Below are positions 20,845-33,679 of a stretch of 64,000 bases of DNA, in pieces. A program made the position numbers and the translations under genes. The notes under the pieces are model-generated. The model did not search any database. It saw only the letters and a list, made by a program, of their open reading frames with translations, and was not told the origin of the DNA. Source of the DNA: Phallus indusiatus (Eukaryota > Basidiomycota > Agaricomycetes > Phallales > Phallaceae); contig JAQFWX010000016.1 in NCBI GenBank assembly GCA_027605045.1, positions 124,001 through 188,000 on the forward strand. The letters run 5' to 3'. The first letter of the stretch is position 1, and every line of letters begins with the position of its first letter.

Positions 20845-21933
20845 ATGCCGTTATTCCCCAAACCAACCAGTTCAGCAATACCGTTTATACCCAAACCTCA
20901 AATTCCTACCTCTACAAGGCCTCAACAACATATCCTCGGCGAAAATTCTCAAATTGGGACTAACTACCGACCGATATACATTCCTCATCCCAACGCTGTT
21001 CAAGATCCATATGGTCACTGGCGTGAAGTATCACAGCCTCAGCTACGCTCATCCCAACCGGACTCATTAAATGCTTGGAGAATCCCCCGTTTATCTCTCG
21101 AGATTGAAGATTTAAATAATCCTGCCGTCGACATTTTGCTGCGGAATGTTAAGCCTCAAGAAGTGATGCGTAATGCTGTGATATCTGTGCTAGAATGCCT
21201 ATACACGGTCCAATCGCAACCGAGAAAGTATATCACTTGCAACATAACGGTGTTATCATTTGTAAACTGATTTATCGTGTTTCTGCGCTCTAGCGTCACT
21301 TCTGTAACCCTCATCATACGTGACTTTGAAGGCGTGGCTCATACCACCGGTTCAGCCAAGAACAACAATGATAAGGAAATCCACCTTTCAACTAGGCATA
21401 TTAAAGGTTGGATTCTTCAGGTCTATTATTCTCCATCAAAACTTAACAAGGCTTAGCTAACGAAAGCAATGCTCGCTCCGAGATAACTGGTGTTTTGGTT
21501 CACGAAATGGTTCACTGCTATCAATACAACGCCCGAGGAACGTGTCCGGGTGGTTTGGTGGAAGGCATCGCCGGTATGATCTGCGTTTATTATTCACTTT
21601 TTTATAGAGATATTCGGCTATGTCAGATTTTGTTCGTCTGCGGGCCTCATTGGCGCCCCCACATTGGAAACGATCTGCACCTACCTCCAAGGATAAATGG
21701 GATGCGGGATACGAGCGAACCGCGTATTTCTTGGACTGGATTGAAGTGGGTGCTGTGTTTCTTACTCAAAGAGGCGTGTATTGACTTCTATTAAGAGAGT
21801 AATTGGGCCAGGAACTATACAAGCCGTTAACGAAGGGATGTGCAGAAATCGGTACGACAATGGGCGCGTTTGGAGGGATGTTACTAGTCAAAGTGTTGAA
21901 GATCTGTGGATCGCTTATTGTGCCAGTTTCTAA
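20845..21933 (+). CDS. Basic secretory protein (BSP) family metallopeptidase
   Basis: Five exons (20845-21227, 21294-21406, 21457-21573, 21627-21745, 21796-21933) join in phase to 289 residues. After a Pro-rich N-terminus without signal peptide the conserved core reads VTSVTLIIRDFEGVAHTTGS, DKEIHLSTRHIK and GVLVHEMVHCYQYNARGTCP. Then come GGLVEGIAD, an APPHWKR segment, and KWDAGYERTAYFLDWIE. The HEMVH motif with the downstream EGIAD matches the zinc-binding signature of plant and fungal BSP proteins, thought to be extracellular or defence-related peptidases. The exon ends after a VEDLW motif, as in relatives. The upstream in-frame stretch from 20713 lacks an ATG, so 20845 is the start. Without a signal peptide, secretion by the classical route is doubtful. 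Confidence 0.9.
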
Positions 21934-22803
21934 TTTTATTTTAGGCTGGATGTGTATGACTCTTTGAGATGATTGTTTCTTAATTTATTCGAAAGTTCGA
22001 CATCAGAAAACGATATGAAATTTTTCATGATGCGCTCAACTGGCTCAGTCGACCTATTTTGTGGCTTTTTTCCAGTGTTGACGTACAGCCGGCGCATGTC
22101 GGGATCGACATACACCGGACTGGAAGGAACCATACCTCAATAAAGTTCTACATGTAAACTTTCTTTTCATCACTAGGTTCTACGCTAATTTTTGAGTTAT
22201 TTATCAGTCTACATAAAGCTGTCGTGCTCTTGAAACATGGTTGACACCTTGCTTCAGGAACCTTTATTTCTTCTTTCATTCTGCAGATTGACCGGTAATG
22301 AAACGTGGATATGTGTATTGCGATCTTACTACGATGCCCAAAGTTGTAATGATGCGATCATTCCCCATCAAATCCAGGATGACGAGAACATAACGAATTG
22401 AAGTTAGATCGCTTGATCGATATCGATATTCATTTTGATTGGCCAGTTCCTTATATTCTCCGTCGCACCAATATTAGACTTCTACCCTATCATCCTCAAA
22501 TGCCCAAGAATTCGCGAAGGAATGATTTATTACATTTCTCATTAGAAAACATTAATTGATGTCTTGATGAGAATAAATTGCACCGGATGGATTACAGAGT
22601 TGTCAACGAAAGCGAGCTGGCAGTTGAGGTGACGGGAGGTTCGGCAACAAACAGGCTATGCCAGGACGCCACATGGAGCTGATAAGGCATCACGATATGA
22701 TATCACAAACTGAGCTCTAACCTTCTTAATATTGCATATATTCAGATAACATCCAATTTCTTTCACAATAACCCGACGAAAAACCACAATACTCCACTGT
22801 GTA
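21934..22803. other. Intergenic, no gene seen
   Basis: AT-rich sequence between the BSP gene and the DUF6533 gene. No open frame with recognisable features and no repeat was noticed. Confidence 0.5.
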
Positions 22804-24552
22804 ATGAACAATTCAAACTTCAACATAACCGCCGAAACCATAGACACGATTGTATATCAAGCTTACGAAACGTATGCAACTTTTTTTCCGCATCTACCTT
22901 TCCTAACTATGGGCTTTAGTTATGTCTATGATCTCATAACCACCAGCGCTTTCGGTAGGGATATACTGAAATTTCAAGGGACGCTTTATGCTTACCATAA
23001 CTTAAGCACTCATCTGCTACGCAGCAGTACTAAACATTGGACATGAAGTGGAGTATATGTGGCGGAAACGATTCAGTCTCCCTACTTTACTATATTTGTT
23101 CACGAGATATGGGAGTATTATTATTCAAGGAATCAACCTTGCAATGAACTTTGCATTGAATGTAAGCAAACAGTTAATTTTGATCACCGGCGTGAATTCT
23201 AACTATTTATAGTCACTTCAGTAAATATTTACGCATACATATACTCTGAGGAATCAAGAAAACTAACAAGAGAGTCAAAGAGTCTGTATTCTCGATGATG
23301 TGATAAATCCTATGGCACTGGTAACATCGCTAGGCCTCCAAGGCTAGTGGAATTTCCCTTTGTGTTGAGTTAAGTGATTGATTTGTCAACTATAGGCTTG
23401 CTGATTGCTCGGGCATATTCACTTTCGAGAGGGAACAAACTGGTAGCTGGTGTTTTAGGACTTAGCTTCGCCTTGTCGATCATTATATCTCTTCTCGGTA
23501 AGTAAGAAACAACAATTAAATTTCTAACATCATAGTAAAATCCTTGCAATTATTTAGAGAATATTAAATTTGATGGATGCAGTTACAGTAACTCAACGTC
23601 AGTTATTCCAGCTACACTATACAAACTATACTTTCGTTATCCAATAAGCTATGTTTTTATTTAATGTGCAGCAACAAAAGTAAGTCCACTCTCTTTCTCA
23701 GGATGATGTACTCATTCGTTGGAATTAGCCGAATTAATCACGCTTACGTCTATTCACAATTTTGGTATAATTTTCATTGACCTCGTTGTCTTTTCCGTTT
23801 GCATGTGGAAAGTTTGGGGCACTTTCAAATTGAAACGCATGAGTGGTATTAAAAGCAGTGAGGATCTTGTCTTTACGCTTGTTAAGCAAGGTAAGCTGCG
23901 TAACTAGTAATAAAAATTGCATTCTTAGGCAGTTTTCTGATTATAGGTGGCCTACGATGTTGGTATGTTCTCATGATATACTTTATGACTCATTTTCATT
24001 TCCAACTTCGCAAGTTTCGTACTTGTTTCACAAGTTACTTGTAGTATCATCGAGTTTGTAAGTTTCATAAATACATCAATAACACTAAACCGAGAATATT
24101 ATTTGACTCTCTTTTTCAGGTGTTTTTAAACCGCAATACGCCCTATGTAAGTCCCCTGTATATATCTCAAGCTTCCAATAATTTATTTCACTAGCCAGTT
24201 GTGTTAACTTCCATATTCTACTATCAAAACAGGTATACAACATTCGTATAATAATGATGGATGGATGACCAGGTTTCTGAGTTTTCTTTTCAGCTTTTCA
24301 GCTATCCTGGTCGCCGATTTTACATTGGACCTTCGTCGACAAAATGCAACAGAAGTTGATCGGGTCACACTACCGACACTTCAAATCCAAACTCTATTGC
24401 AGCATGTACATCAGTCCGTTATTGTTGAATTGAGGACTCCTGAAGATACAGTCTATGTGGACACGGAGGCACAAAACAACAGCGAAAACGCCGATGGGGC
24501 TGTCAACGAAAATACTAGTTCTGATCGCCAAAATACCCAGCTAATTGCTTAA
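22804..24552 (+). CDS. DUF6533-type seven-transmembrane protein
   Basis: Exon 1 (22804-22954) starts at ATG and joins through a 73-nt intron to exon 2 (23028-23161), giving AFVLNIGHEVEYMWRKRF and LPTLLYLFTRYGSIIIQGI. This EVEYMW-R--F-LPT---L-RY pattern is the DUF6533 signature of basidiomycetes. Later exons show LLIARAYSLSRGNKLVAG, a membrane span GIIFIDLVVFSVCMWKVW followed by SSEDLVFTLVKQG, and a last exon with ILVADFTLDLRRQ and an acidic Asn/Thr-rich tail ending at 24552. The middle exon borders (about 23230-23400, 23560-23720 and 23930-24250) could not be resolved. The gene is therefore called as one locus, and a defect in the middle cannot be excluded. Function is unknown; the fold resembles a G-protein-coupled receptor. 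Confidence 0.7.
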
Positions 24553-25111
24553 ATATAAATAGGGAATGCTTAATTTATCATTAAAACGTTTGCTAAATTC
24601 CAAGGATATTAGCGCGTCCTAAAGGTCGAGTGACCTGATTCAGATCATCCTGGACCGTTAGAATTGGACCCCAAGCGAGGCGACTGCAGGTCCATAATAT
24701 TTAAGTGATCTCTTTTTGTCCCTGAATCCAAGTATGTTGCTTGAATTAGCTTTTGAAATGGAATTGCCGAGCATCGTGAAGTGTTAGATCGGTACTACTA
24801 CCCAGTGATCTAGGTTTCGGCTCTGAAGCACATCCACCCATCTGGAAACTTAAATCACTGATATTGCATGATAGGACGACCTCAAAGCGCGCTCCGGACG
24901 CCAAGAAATAACGTCATTGGTTTCAGCACCTGTCCAATGTCCGTGGACATACTTTGACGGTGCCTTGTCATTGTTATTTAAGGTGCGAACAAGAAATGAA
25001 CTGAAACAACCCGCTCCTTGTTTTGAAATCTGATCTTTCATCACGCAACGCCACTCCGCTCCACTCTATTTCACACAACGACACAATCCCAAAGACCAAT
25101 TTGAAACATTA
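24553..25111. other. Intergenic region upstream of TFIIF alpha
   Basis: No gene seen. A pyrimidine-rich run with CCACTCCGCTCCACTC lies about 65 bp before the ATG at 25112 and may belong to the promoter or 5' leader. I saw no clear TATA box. Confidence 0.45.
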
Positions 25112-26953
25112 ATGTCCAACTCTTACTCGAAGAGCACAGCGAGACTTCCAGGTCACCACGATAGACCTCGATTATTAGGCACGTTCACCGACTTCCAAAT
25201 ACTCTCCACAGCAAAGCAAGGGTGGAACTACAACGTCATGAAATTCGCGGTTCCAAGAGAAAGAGATGAAATTGAACCTGGGAAATGGAACCCTCCCGTT
25301 AAACTCAATCGGAAGGACTATCCGCCACCTGAATCAAGTGCCAACCCCAAAGTTAGCGGATCTGACCCCGATAAAACCCTTCCGACGGAAATGATGCGTG
25401 GAAGGGATGGTAGACCCGTCATTGGTTTCGACGGGCGATTCGTTATGGTTGGATCTGATGGAAAGGTTGTTGCTCCAGCAGGCTCAAGCAAAGATGCTAT
25501 TACCAATGACGCGTCTAACCCAAATAAGCGGGCAAAGAGAAAAATGAGGGAAGTGCAGGTGATTCCTGGGGAGACACGCAACTTGTTAGTAGAGGAGGCG
25601 TATCCCTGGGTAATCGAAGAAGCACCCCAGGAATCCAAACCTGGGGTGGTCGACGATCTTATTGGTACAAGTACATTGACGACTCGGACCTCTGGTCAAG
25701 TCTGGTCGGGACATTTACTCGATCCAGAAAGAAGCCAAACGCATGCCCTCTTCTCTATGGCGGGTCCGACGATCCGATTTATACGTTCCAATCGCTTTTA
25801 TAAGTTTAACAAGCCGACGATGAATGCGAAAGAGAGACAGGCAAAAGCAGAAGCCGAGGTGAGTTCATTTCGTTGCGATCACGCCAGAGGTTAACTAGTT
25901 CGTTCCAGCAAGCCAGATTACAACATTCTAGAGATTCTGGTGATGCATGGGTCAGCAGCCGACTCAGATCAGAAATAAAGGATCACGAGGATGGCGAACC
26001 CGAGGAAGAAGACGACAACGAGGAACTTTTTAGAGACGATGATGATGAGGAAGGGAGAATCTCCAGAAAGCGGAAAAATAGGGTTATTGAGGAAGACGCA
26101 ATGGAAGAGGCGGAGTATGAGGAAGAATTTGCAGATGACGACGACGGAACTAGGGTGGATGGGAATGAGGAAGAAGTGAGAGAATTGGAGGTGCGATTGT
26201 CATCGTCATTTTCCTCCTTATTCATACTGATCCTTCTCTCAGAGACGTTTAAAGAAACAATATCGGAAGGGAAATGAGAGTGAACAGGACAACGAAGATG
26301 ATGATATGGAAGAGGTTGAGCTAACCAAAGCAGGAAGAGCCATCAGAAGATTAGTGAAGCGGAAAGGGGAAGATGAAATCTATGACAGTGACGAGGGAGA
26401 TCCATACCATTCGGTATGTGCTTTGTATTCTATTTCACCTTTCTCAAGACATGGCTTGACCATCTACTAGGAAGAAGAAGAAGGCGATTACAATATCCTT
26501 CCTTTAAACGAACCTGCTGTTATGGATCAAGAGTCAGAATCCGAGAGATTCGTTTCCATTTCACATAACATTCCCGTTGTTCAAAGCGATCCCACAACCG
26601 GCGAACTCCAGCCGCAGACTGACATGGCCCCAACGAACGTGGAAGGTCGTGCCAGCCTCAAACGGAAGGCAGTTAATGAGAATGTAGGGCCTCTCGACAG
26701 TGACGATCCTTCTTTGACTACCAACATCGATACAGACGGTTCAAGTCGCAAAAAACAAAAGCGGAGTACGTTGACCGAGGAAATGGTCATTGCATTCTTG
26801 CGCGACAAAGAGCACGAGGTCATCAGTCAGTCGGATGTAATAAAGGAATTCAGGTCCTATTTAAACGACGAGAATGCCAAGGTCGATTTCAGGGCAATCA
26901 TAAAGAAAATTGCTCTCATCGATAAGGACAAAAATTTAACTTTAAAGAACTAA
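25112..26953 (+). CDS. TFG1: General transcription factor TFIIF alpha subunit (RAP74/Tfg1)
   Basis: Four exons (25112-25858, 25909-26190, 26243-26413, 26471-26953) join in phase to 560 residues. The N-terminal part carries the dimerisation domain segments WNYNVMKFAVPRERDEIEP and GRPVIGFDGRFVMVGSDGK, then AYPWVIEE and HALFSMAGPTIRF. A long acidic and Lys-rich centre (residues about 265-370) with DDDDEE and EEEDDN runs is typical of RAP74. The C-terminus is a winged helix: LTEEMVIAFLRDKEHEVISQ and KKIALIDKDKNLTLKN, the part that contacts the FCP1 phosphatase and TFIIB in other eukaryotes. With the beta subunit it binds RNA polymerase II in the nucleus for initiation and elongation. It is convergent with the Argonaute gene, leaving only 157 bp between stops. 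Confidence 0.93.
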
Positions 26954-27110
26954 AACCGTGGCGCGGAAAGCCGCAAACCTTTTATGATAATCATTGTACT
27001 TTTTTAGATTTTAGGTCAACAATATGATAAAAATGTTCACATGTGTAATGATTTCGATTGATAAGCCTTAGATAGCCTCTTTGCGACTTCGCGACATGGA
27101 TCTTATACAA

Positions 27111-30100
27111 TTACATGAAGTACATCTTCCTCTTCAAGAAATCAGCGATGGGTTTAAATGCTTCTTTGTGATCTTCTAACGAGTTAGATCCTGCACCCGA
27201 TATAGAATCACTTCCGTCGTGCATCAAGGGAGAATGAATCTTTCCGCGAGCACATACGATCTAAATAAGGGGTCAATTAGGGAGATCAGTAAGCCAGTGA
27301 TTTAGGTTCTACATACATCGGCATCTGTATCCAATATAAGTGAAAATTGACGCAAAAAACCAGCTCATGACTTACAATAAACAGGAGCTGGTATAGACAC
27401 ACTGCGAGTCGCTCTACCATATGTGTAGCAAAGCATGTAAGAGAGCGCTTGCAATTGATCGGCGCCGAGATCATTTTCATCCATGACAACAGAATAATGA
27501 CTAGGTCTAGAGGCTTTGTAGTTGCGTTTCATTAATAAATTCAAGAAGGGGAAAGCGAATATAAAATCTACTCACTTCCTAGGATACCTGAGTGGGATTG
27601 TAAATAAAAGTCGTAATCCGTCGGACTAATTATATCTCGATCAACTACCATTCCCGCCGGACAATTCCCACTACGGTCTTTGTGCCTATGTTCTTTGGGA
27701 AAGAATCTAACGTGGTGCTTTTTCCCGACAATCAAAAACGTGAGAGTGGGCGGTTTTCCTGGGAATTTCTGTTCTTTCCAAATGCTTGCGAGAGCGGCTG
27801 ATAAATTATAACGATGTGGGATTTTACAGCGCTCTTTACGTTGTTTAACATACCTTTGATTTTTTGCAGCTCCTCAGTCACCACTTCATTAAATTGTCCT
27901 TCACTAACGCCATCCCTATCGAGAGCAAAATCAATACAAATAATCGGAGCTGTGATTTGAATGAAGACCTTCCTGTATATAATTATGCGCTGTGGAAGAA
28001 CAGGTTGTCCCCGCTTCTTCCAAAATACAAAAAAGTTCTGAAGTGCTTTCTAATAAACCATGAGTTTCGTCAATCTGATCATGATAAGTAATATCATACA
28101 CGTACCTCAATCATTGGGTCAATTTCCTCTATGATCTCTTTTAATGGTGGTTGAATTGATGTTATGGCCCCATATTGAGTGAAGTGTTCGTCCATTGAAG
28201 CGACAAGTCCTGCAACTGAGGGACGGCCTGAGCTAGTACTATGGCTCACATCTATCCCTGAAAAGTATCTTCAGCTTCAGAAATACTGCGGATGCCAGGT
28301 AAGGTATACCTATAATCATAGTAGGGACTCTAGATAACACCGACTTCAAAGGAGATGATGCTGGAATCGAATTGACACCGTCGACTTTGACATTTAATCT
28401 GCCGAGGTAAATGATGCAAATATCAGTTTTCAGTAACAAAACCCGGACAACTTTGCTATGCATACTTCAGCGCCAGATTACTAAAATATGAGTTGTTGGG
28501 TTTGAAAACCTTTCCGCTTTTCTGATCATTTGTTTTAAATATGCTCCGGTTTTAAAAACGAATATTCAGCTACTCACAACGCATTGAGTAGGACAGCCAC
28601 GGACAATATCACCCCAATTCTTGATAGACGTGTATATATCCGTTGCGGCTTCTGGAAGTATCACTAAAATAAACGTAGGGCGTGGACTTGTGTTGGAGTT
28701 AAACTGATCTCTAAACGAGTCTATCGCGGCTCGTGCAGCTTGATCCATATCCTGAGAAAGTGTGAGATAAAGCGTATACTCGTGGTATTATAATAAGCGG
28801 ACCTCGCGATGGCCTTGAGGGCCACTACCCGGTCTTCCTGCGATAATCTGAGGAGCATTGCGAGGAAAAGCTGGGGTGTAGTTTGGCTCGACAGACTTTA
28901 AGTTTGAATGAGGTTCACTTACACATTCCTATCGAATGATTTAGTACAAGGCTACGAAAATAGTTGCGGTAATGAGAAACTAACCAAGCGTGCAGCAACA
29001 ACGGACAAATCCCGTAATAAAATTCCGGACGGTGCTATATCCGTCAGCCATGATAGCCGGTTTGGTGTCAAAGACTATAACACTCCAAGCTTGAATGACG
29101 CCTGGTATATAGAATGCTCTATCAATGAGATTCCAAACACCTCCTTTAGGCTATGGAGACAAATCAAATGAGAACTACAAGAAAAATATAAAAACGAAGG
29201 GTTTGTTACCTCTTGATGTTTATTCTGACCCCACAACAAAGGTGGTGGGTGCAGGATTCGACCGTTGACTGTGAGCAATTGGGGTTTCACGGTAACTCCG
29301 GATTGACGGAGGAAATCCGAGTCAGCATAACCGAGTAACTAGACACTAGTTATTGAAAAGGTCAAAATAGAGAAAACGCTGCATATACTTCTGTGCTTCC
29401 CTCTAAAGCCCGGATGCGAACATCCTATGTTATGAATATAAATGCATGTTAGTAGCGATAGAATATGCAGAGGCATTACTCACGGGTTTTTGAGACGAAA
29501 ACTCCAGTGCCTTTGCGGACATTCTCGGAGTGAGATTTTTCTTGTAAAATTGACCGGGTTTAACCTGTGTATAACTTTATTTGATACTATTACATTGGCT
29601 GATTAACATTACTCACTTGTAATATTTCCAAGGGAAAAATAACAGTATTGTCTCGTCTGACACTAACACAGATAATTTTCCCATATTGAAGGCGATAATT
29701 GTAAGCGGACTTGTAATAATCCTATCACGAACATGACCATAAAAAACCCATATCAGCGTTGTGGTTAATACTCACAGTAACGCTAATTTCATCTCCACCA
29801 GCTTTATCATACGAAAACTTGATTTCATCTGCGCAGTTCATCACAACACCGGTGATCTTCTTCCACCTGGGATTGCCTTCTCGTCGTGGAACGTTCGAGC
29901 AAACCATAAGATTCTTCAAAAAATCATCGAGACGTTTGCGTTGGGGGCCTTTGAAATTGGCAGGGGCGAGGTCCCGAGCATTTCGAAATTCCATGAACTC
30001 CATAACGAGATCAAGGAGGCTCCCATCTCGGTACCTAATGGGATTTAGTAAAATGAGTTTCCGACGAATCTGGTTTCGGAGTACTTACATCACTGCGACC

Positions 30101-31031
30101 GAGGTGTCAACATTAACGACCAACCTCCCGATCGAAGGGCGAACACTCCTGTCGTGCATATTTAGTACCGCGCCATAATACGAATTTCAAAGAAAACTTA
30201 CTGAAACAATCCTCTCCAGATTTGTAACCCTCCACCGAGGTTTTCGCGTTGTTCTTTCGTGAAAAAAGACGTCTTGTTGGATGGACAAGACCTATGTATG
30301 CACGAGTTACAATGGTAAGATTTCAGAAATATGAAACAGATCTAGATACAAAATAGGTTTCATCCTGATAAGAATGTTGAGAAAAGTAACGGTCGTAAGG
30401 GAATCGGAGCTGTGGGCGGTTTGTCCATTGATCACATTCAACAGGGACCTATTCAAAGGAACAAATGAGTTCGTTTCAACGCACGCGACAAAGTCTACAA
30501 ACTTTGGATCGACCATGGCAACCCTAACAATCCTGACCTGAATCGTGCCGCCTCGAGATTGATTATTATTGTTGTTGTTATTCTCTGTGCCAGCTTTGTT
30601 TTTCATGGAGACACTAAACTCGGCACTATTGTTGGATAGATCAAGAGGTATCGTTCGATACATATTATGCTTTCCATCATAAGCAGCGCGCGGCGTAAAA
30701 ATCTTTGGATACTGAATTTGTAATTTATCAACTATTTCAAGGCATCTGTCCCTGTTTCTCGATATTTTGTCATTTCCAGGGAATTCTTTAAATAAACGAA
30801 AGGATTCAGCGAGTGATTATACAGATTATACATACTTACCAACTAGAAAAATCAGCGCATGAATAAAGCTATTGAACGTTACGCGAAAAGTCAATGGGAA
30901 TGAAACTTACCATGATAATGATGAAATGCCCTGTCGGGAAGTCTACTAATCTCGAAACAGTTCGTGTAAACGGACACTGAGTCTCCTGCCTTTCCTTCTT
31001 TAAGACCGAGACGAAAAACTTTCTGAGACAT
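27111..31031 (-). CDS. Argonaute protein (RNA silencing)
   Basis: A many-exon gene with start [14 protein letters not shown] (ATG 31031) and end FLKRKMYFM (stop 27111-27113). The N domain shows [18 protein letters not shown]. Linker 1 shows [15 protein letters not shown], then [14 protein letters not shown]. The PAZ domain (around 29600-30000) includes FLKNLMV and KKITGVV. Linker 2 reads [16 protein letters not shown] and [14 protein letters not shown]. The Piwi domain shows MIIGIDVSHS (first catalytic Asp near 28250), [12 protein letters not shown] (second Asp), [32 protein letters not shown] and [18 protein letters not shown]. In the last, Asp stands where animals have His. The catalytic set therefore looks complete. 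It should bind small RNAs and slice targets. One in-frame 57-nt insert beside the second Asp is discussed in the findings. Some middle exon borders are approximate. Confidence 0.93.
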
Positions 31032-32609
31032 TTAGAGGTTCTGATGTTGGTAAGGTCAAGGAGAAGTAGAGTTGAGTTAGGATAAACTGGTCATTTTTAT
31101 AACAGATTCGGACTTACTAGCAAGAAGCTTCAAAGGCATTATTAGTCGTCGAGAAAAAAACATGGCCCATTCCTCACGACACGTTGTAATGACCACAAGG
31201 GAGATAGAGATCTTCGAGTTGGCGGTTTCAGCGGCGAACACCAGCATGTCAAAAAATATACTTACAAAAATCAAGAAAGCGGAGTCGGTGCTGACACGGC
31301 GTTTACGAAAACTGGGAAGGCAAAGAAGTTTCGTAGTGCCTCGCGCTGAGGTGGGCATTGGGCGCTGTAACGCAGGACCAATAGGAAACTATAGATAACG
31401 TACGACGGGGCTGAGAGATTTGGGGTTAAGAATGTGAAAATGTTGATCCAAATAGGCCTCTATTGTTAATAATACGTGTAAGAGTAGGACGTCAGATTGA
31501 AAAAAAAACGTACGTAACATACATTCATATGGCTTCAAGTCGTGGAGCCCCACCCAGAGAAACCGTCATAGATCTATCTGAGGGAGACAGCGGGTATAAT
31601 TTCAATTATCCCAGCTAAAAGAAGGCTAGCATGTGGTTGCTGTCCGAAGGGAAGGATATTCGGGGGTGAATGTACAATTTGAAAGTAGGAGAAGATGCGG
31701 GATATCTTGACGTAATAACTTCTTAAGACTTAAGTCTGCGACCGCCAGTTCAAAGTAGACTAAATCCGCACCGAATGAAATATAAAGACGTCAGCACTTT
31801 TGGAAAATGGGAAAATTACATGAGCTTGCCACGTACTTCGACTTGCAGACACGTGTTCACGCGTTTCTCATCCTCCGCTTTTCCTTTTTACCATACCACC
31901 AGTTTTCATGGCTACATTTTTTTGAAAAAAAAAAGAAAGAAGAGCAACATAAGGCTCAAGGATGCACGGCGGCGAGAAAAAACGAGTTTTTTATGATCAT
32001 TGGCAACGAGGTATCCCTCAGATAGGTGGTGTAGCGTCTCCTGTGCTACGAATTGTCCGACCTGGATTCTCCTCTTACGAAATCTGTCATGTGGAGTAAA
32101 ACTTACACGGGTTGATCTGTAGATTCCCAAGTGTACAGACCGTTCAAAGCAACGAAAATGCTGGAAAAGAAGGCTAGAATAATTCAAACCCGAGGCAGAA
32201 AATTGTCAGTGTCAAGCTTCAAGCTACTAGTGGTTCGCGGAAACAGCGCAAAAAGCGCCCGCAAAGTTTGAACTCCGCAGTCGTGTAGCCGTTACTCTAA
32301 TCGCGGGTATTCCCGAACACTGGTGCAATCATAATTTGACCCAGACGATAATTCGCATTTTATTACTTAACTAAATTCGGTAAACGCAGTAAGAGCATCT
32401 TCGTATCACCCTAAACCTACTTATTCCTTCCGATGTTGAAAGAGCCAAGGGGCAAAATCATAACCAGATTAGAGTCATCAGACTCAGTTGCTGAAGTGGG
32501 AGCGTACAAAAATATGTTTCTTCACCTGTAAAAGCGATGGCGATTTATCCTGAAGAGCATCTGGTGACAAGGACGATGGATAAACATGAGGCCTTACCTG
32601 TCTAAATAA
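31032..32609. other. Upstream region of Argonaute, no gene seen
   Basis: A minus-strand open frame at 31077-31358 (MPTSARGTTK start) lies just upstream of the Argonaute ATG. It is separated from it by an in-frame TAA, so it is more likely 5' leader. Other open frames (31775-32187) overlap on both strands and look random. Confidence 0.45.
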
Positions 32610-33370
32610 TGTTTGTCAATAGATCCACATAGATAGATCAATAATAATTTGTCTCTCAATAATTGTTCTTTAATGTTGTGTTGATAGATCCATGTTGATA
32701 GATCCACAAAGATAGATCAATCTCTCAATAACTGTTTTTTAAAGCTGTGTTGATAGATCCACATAGATAGATCCACATAGATAGATCAATAGCAATTGGG
32801 CTCAATAATAGTTTTTTAAGGTTTTGTGGGTAGATAGATAGATCATAGTATTCAAAGGATCCATCCCATGAAATTTACTTCCCTCCCCAATTCGTCAAGA
32901 AAATGATGGATCACTCTTCTTTGTCAAGGTTTTTAGGCCTAGGGTCAAGTAGGCCCATGACTCCAAGGCACAGATTTAAGCTGTTTTATTGCTCTATTAG
33001 TACTGTAGTACAATAGTTGTCTAGGACAAGTTGGACAGCCTTAACTAGAGTCCAGGGCATTTAGTTCTTAGGTCCATGGACTAGTCTCTCAGTATATATA
33101 CTCAGTAGTTTACTCTTACAATAACAGTTACTTTCCCCCCTTTATTTTGCTTCAGTCTATTATTTACTGAGATCCTATTTACATTTCCCTATTTTAAGTG
33201 CTCCATGACATTGTGTACAAGATGGAGCGATTTTAGATGAATCAGACATGGATAGAACCATTTTAGATAGATCAAATGTGGATAGATCGGACGTGGATAG
33301 AGTGAGAAAGCTATATGTACATTCATTGAGGGTTGATAGATCCAATTCCATGGATTGGATTGATCGATGA
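32610..33370. repeat. GATAGATC-rich repeat region, possible solo LTR remnant
   Basis: The word GATAGATC with CCACATA or CCA spacers recurs many times between 32620 and 32850 and again between 33270 and 33345. Between the clusters lies a TATA-like run (AGTATATATACTC near 33091), followed by a pyrimidine tract and ACAATAACA. This layout resembles a long terminal repeat with its promoter. I could not find a matching target duplication, so the LTR reading is tentative; the repeat cluster itself is plain. Confidence 0.55.
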
Positions 33371-33679
33371 AGATATATCTATGCAATTTAAAGTATTAGG
33401 ATGCACTGTTATTGATACATCCAGTCTGACACCAAAAGCTCTAATTTATTGATCAAGATCGCTGAAAGCCTCGGTTTCTTGGCTTCCAAGGATTGAAATT
33501 CAAATGCAATATCGTTATTATTTTTCTCTACGGAACGAGGGTTGAGTGATAGAAAGAGAAAAAATATAGATTCTAAGATATAAAACAGTGACCTATGCGA
33601 GTGAAGAATGATGGATATCGATTCTACGTTGTGATTCTACATAACAACAGCATCAAATGAAGATGAAGTTTTGGTACAT

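Noticed and set aside
25983..26225. Ser-rich minus-strand open frame
   Set aside because: It is the mirror of the acidic repeat region in TFIIF alpha.
32610..33370. CRISPR-like array
   Set aside because: Spacing between GATAGATC words is short and irregular, spacers are not unique, and the genome is fungal.
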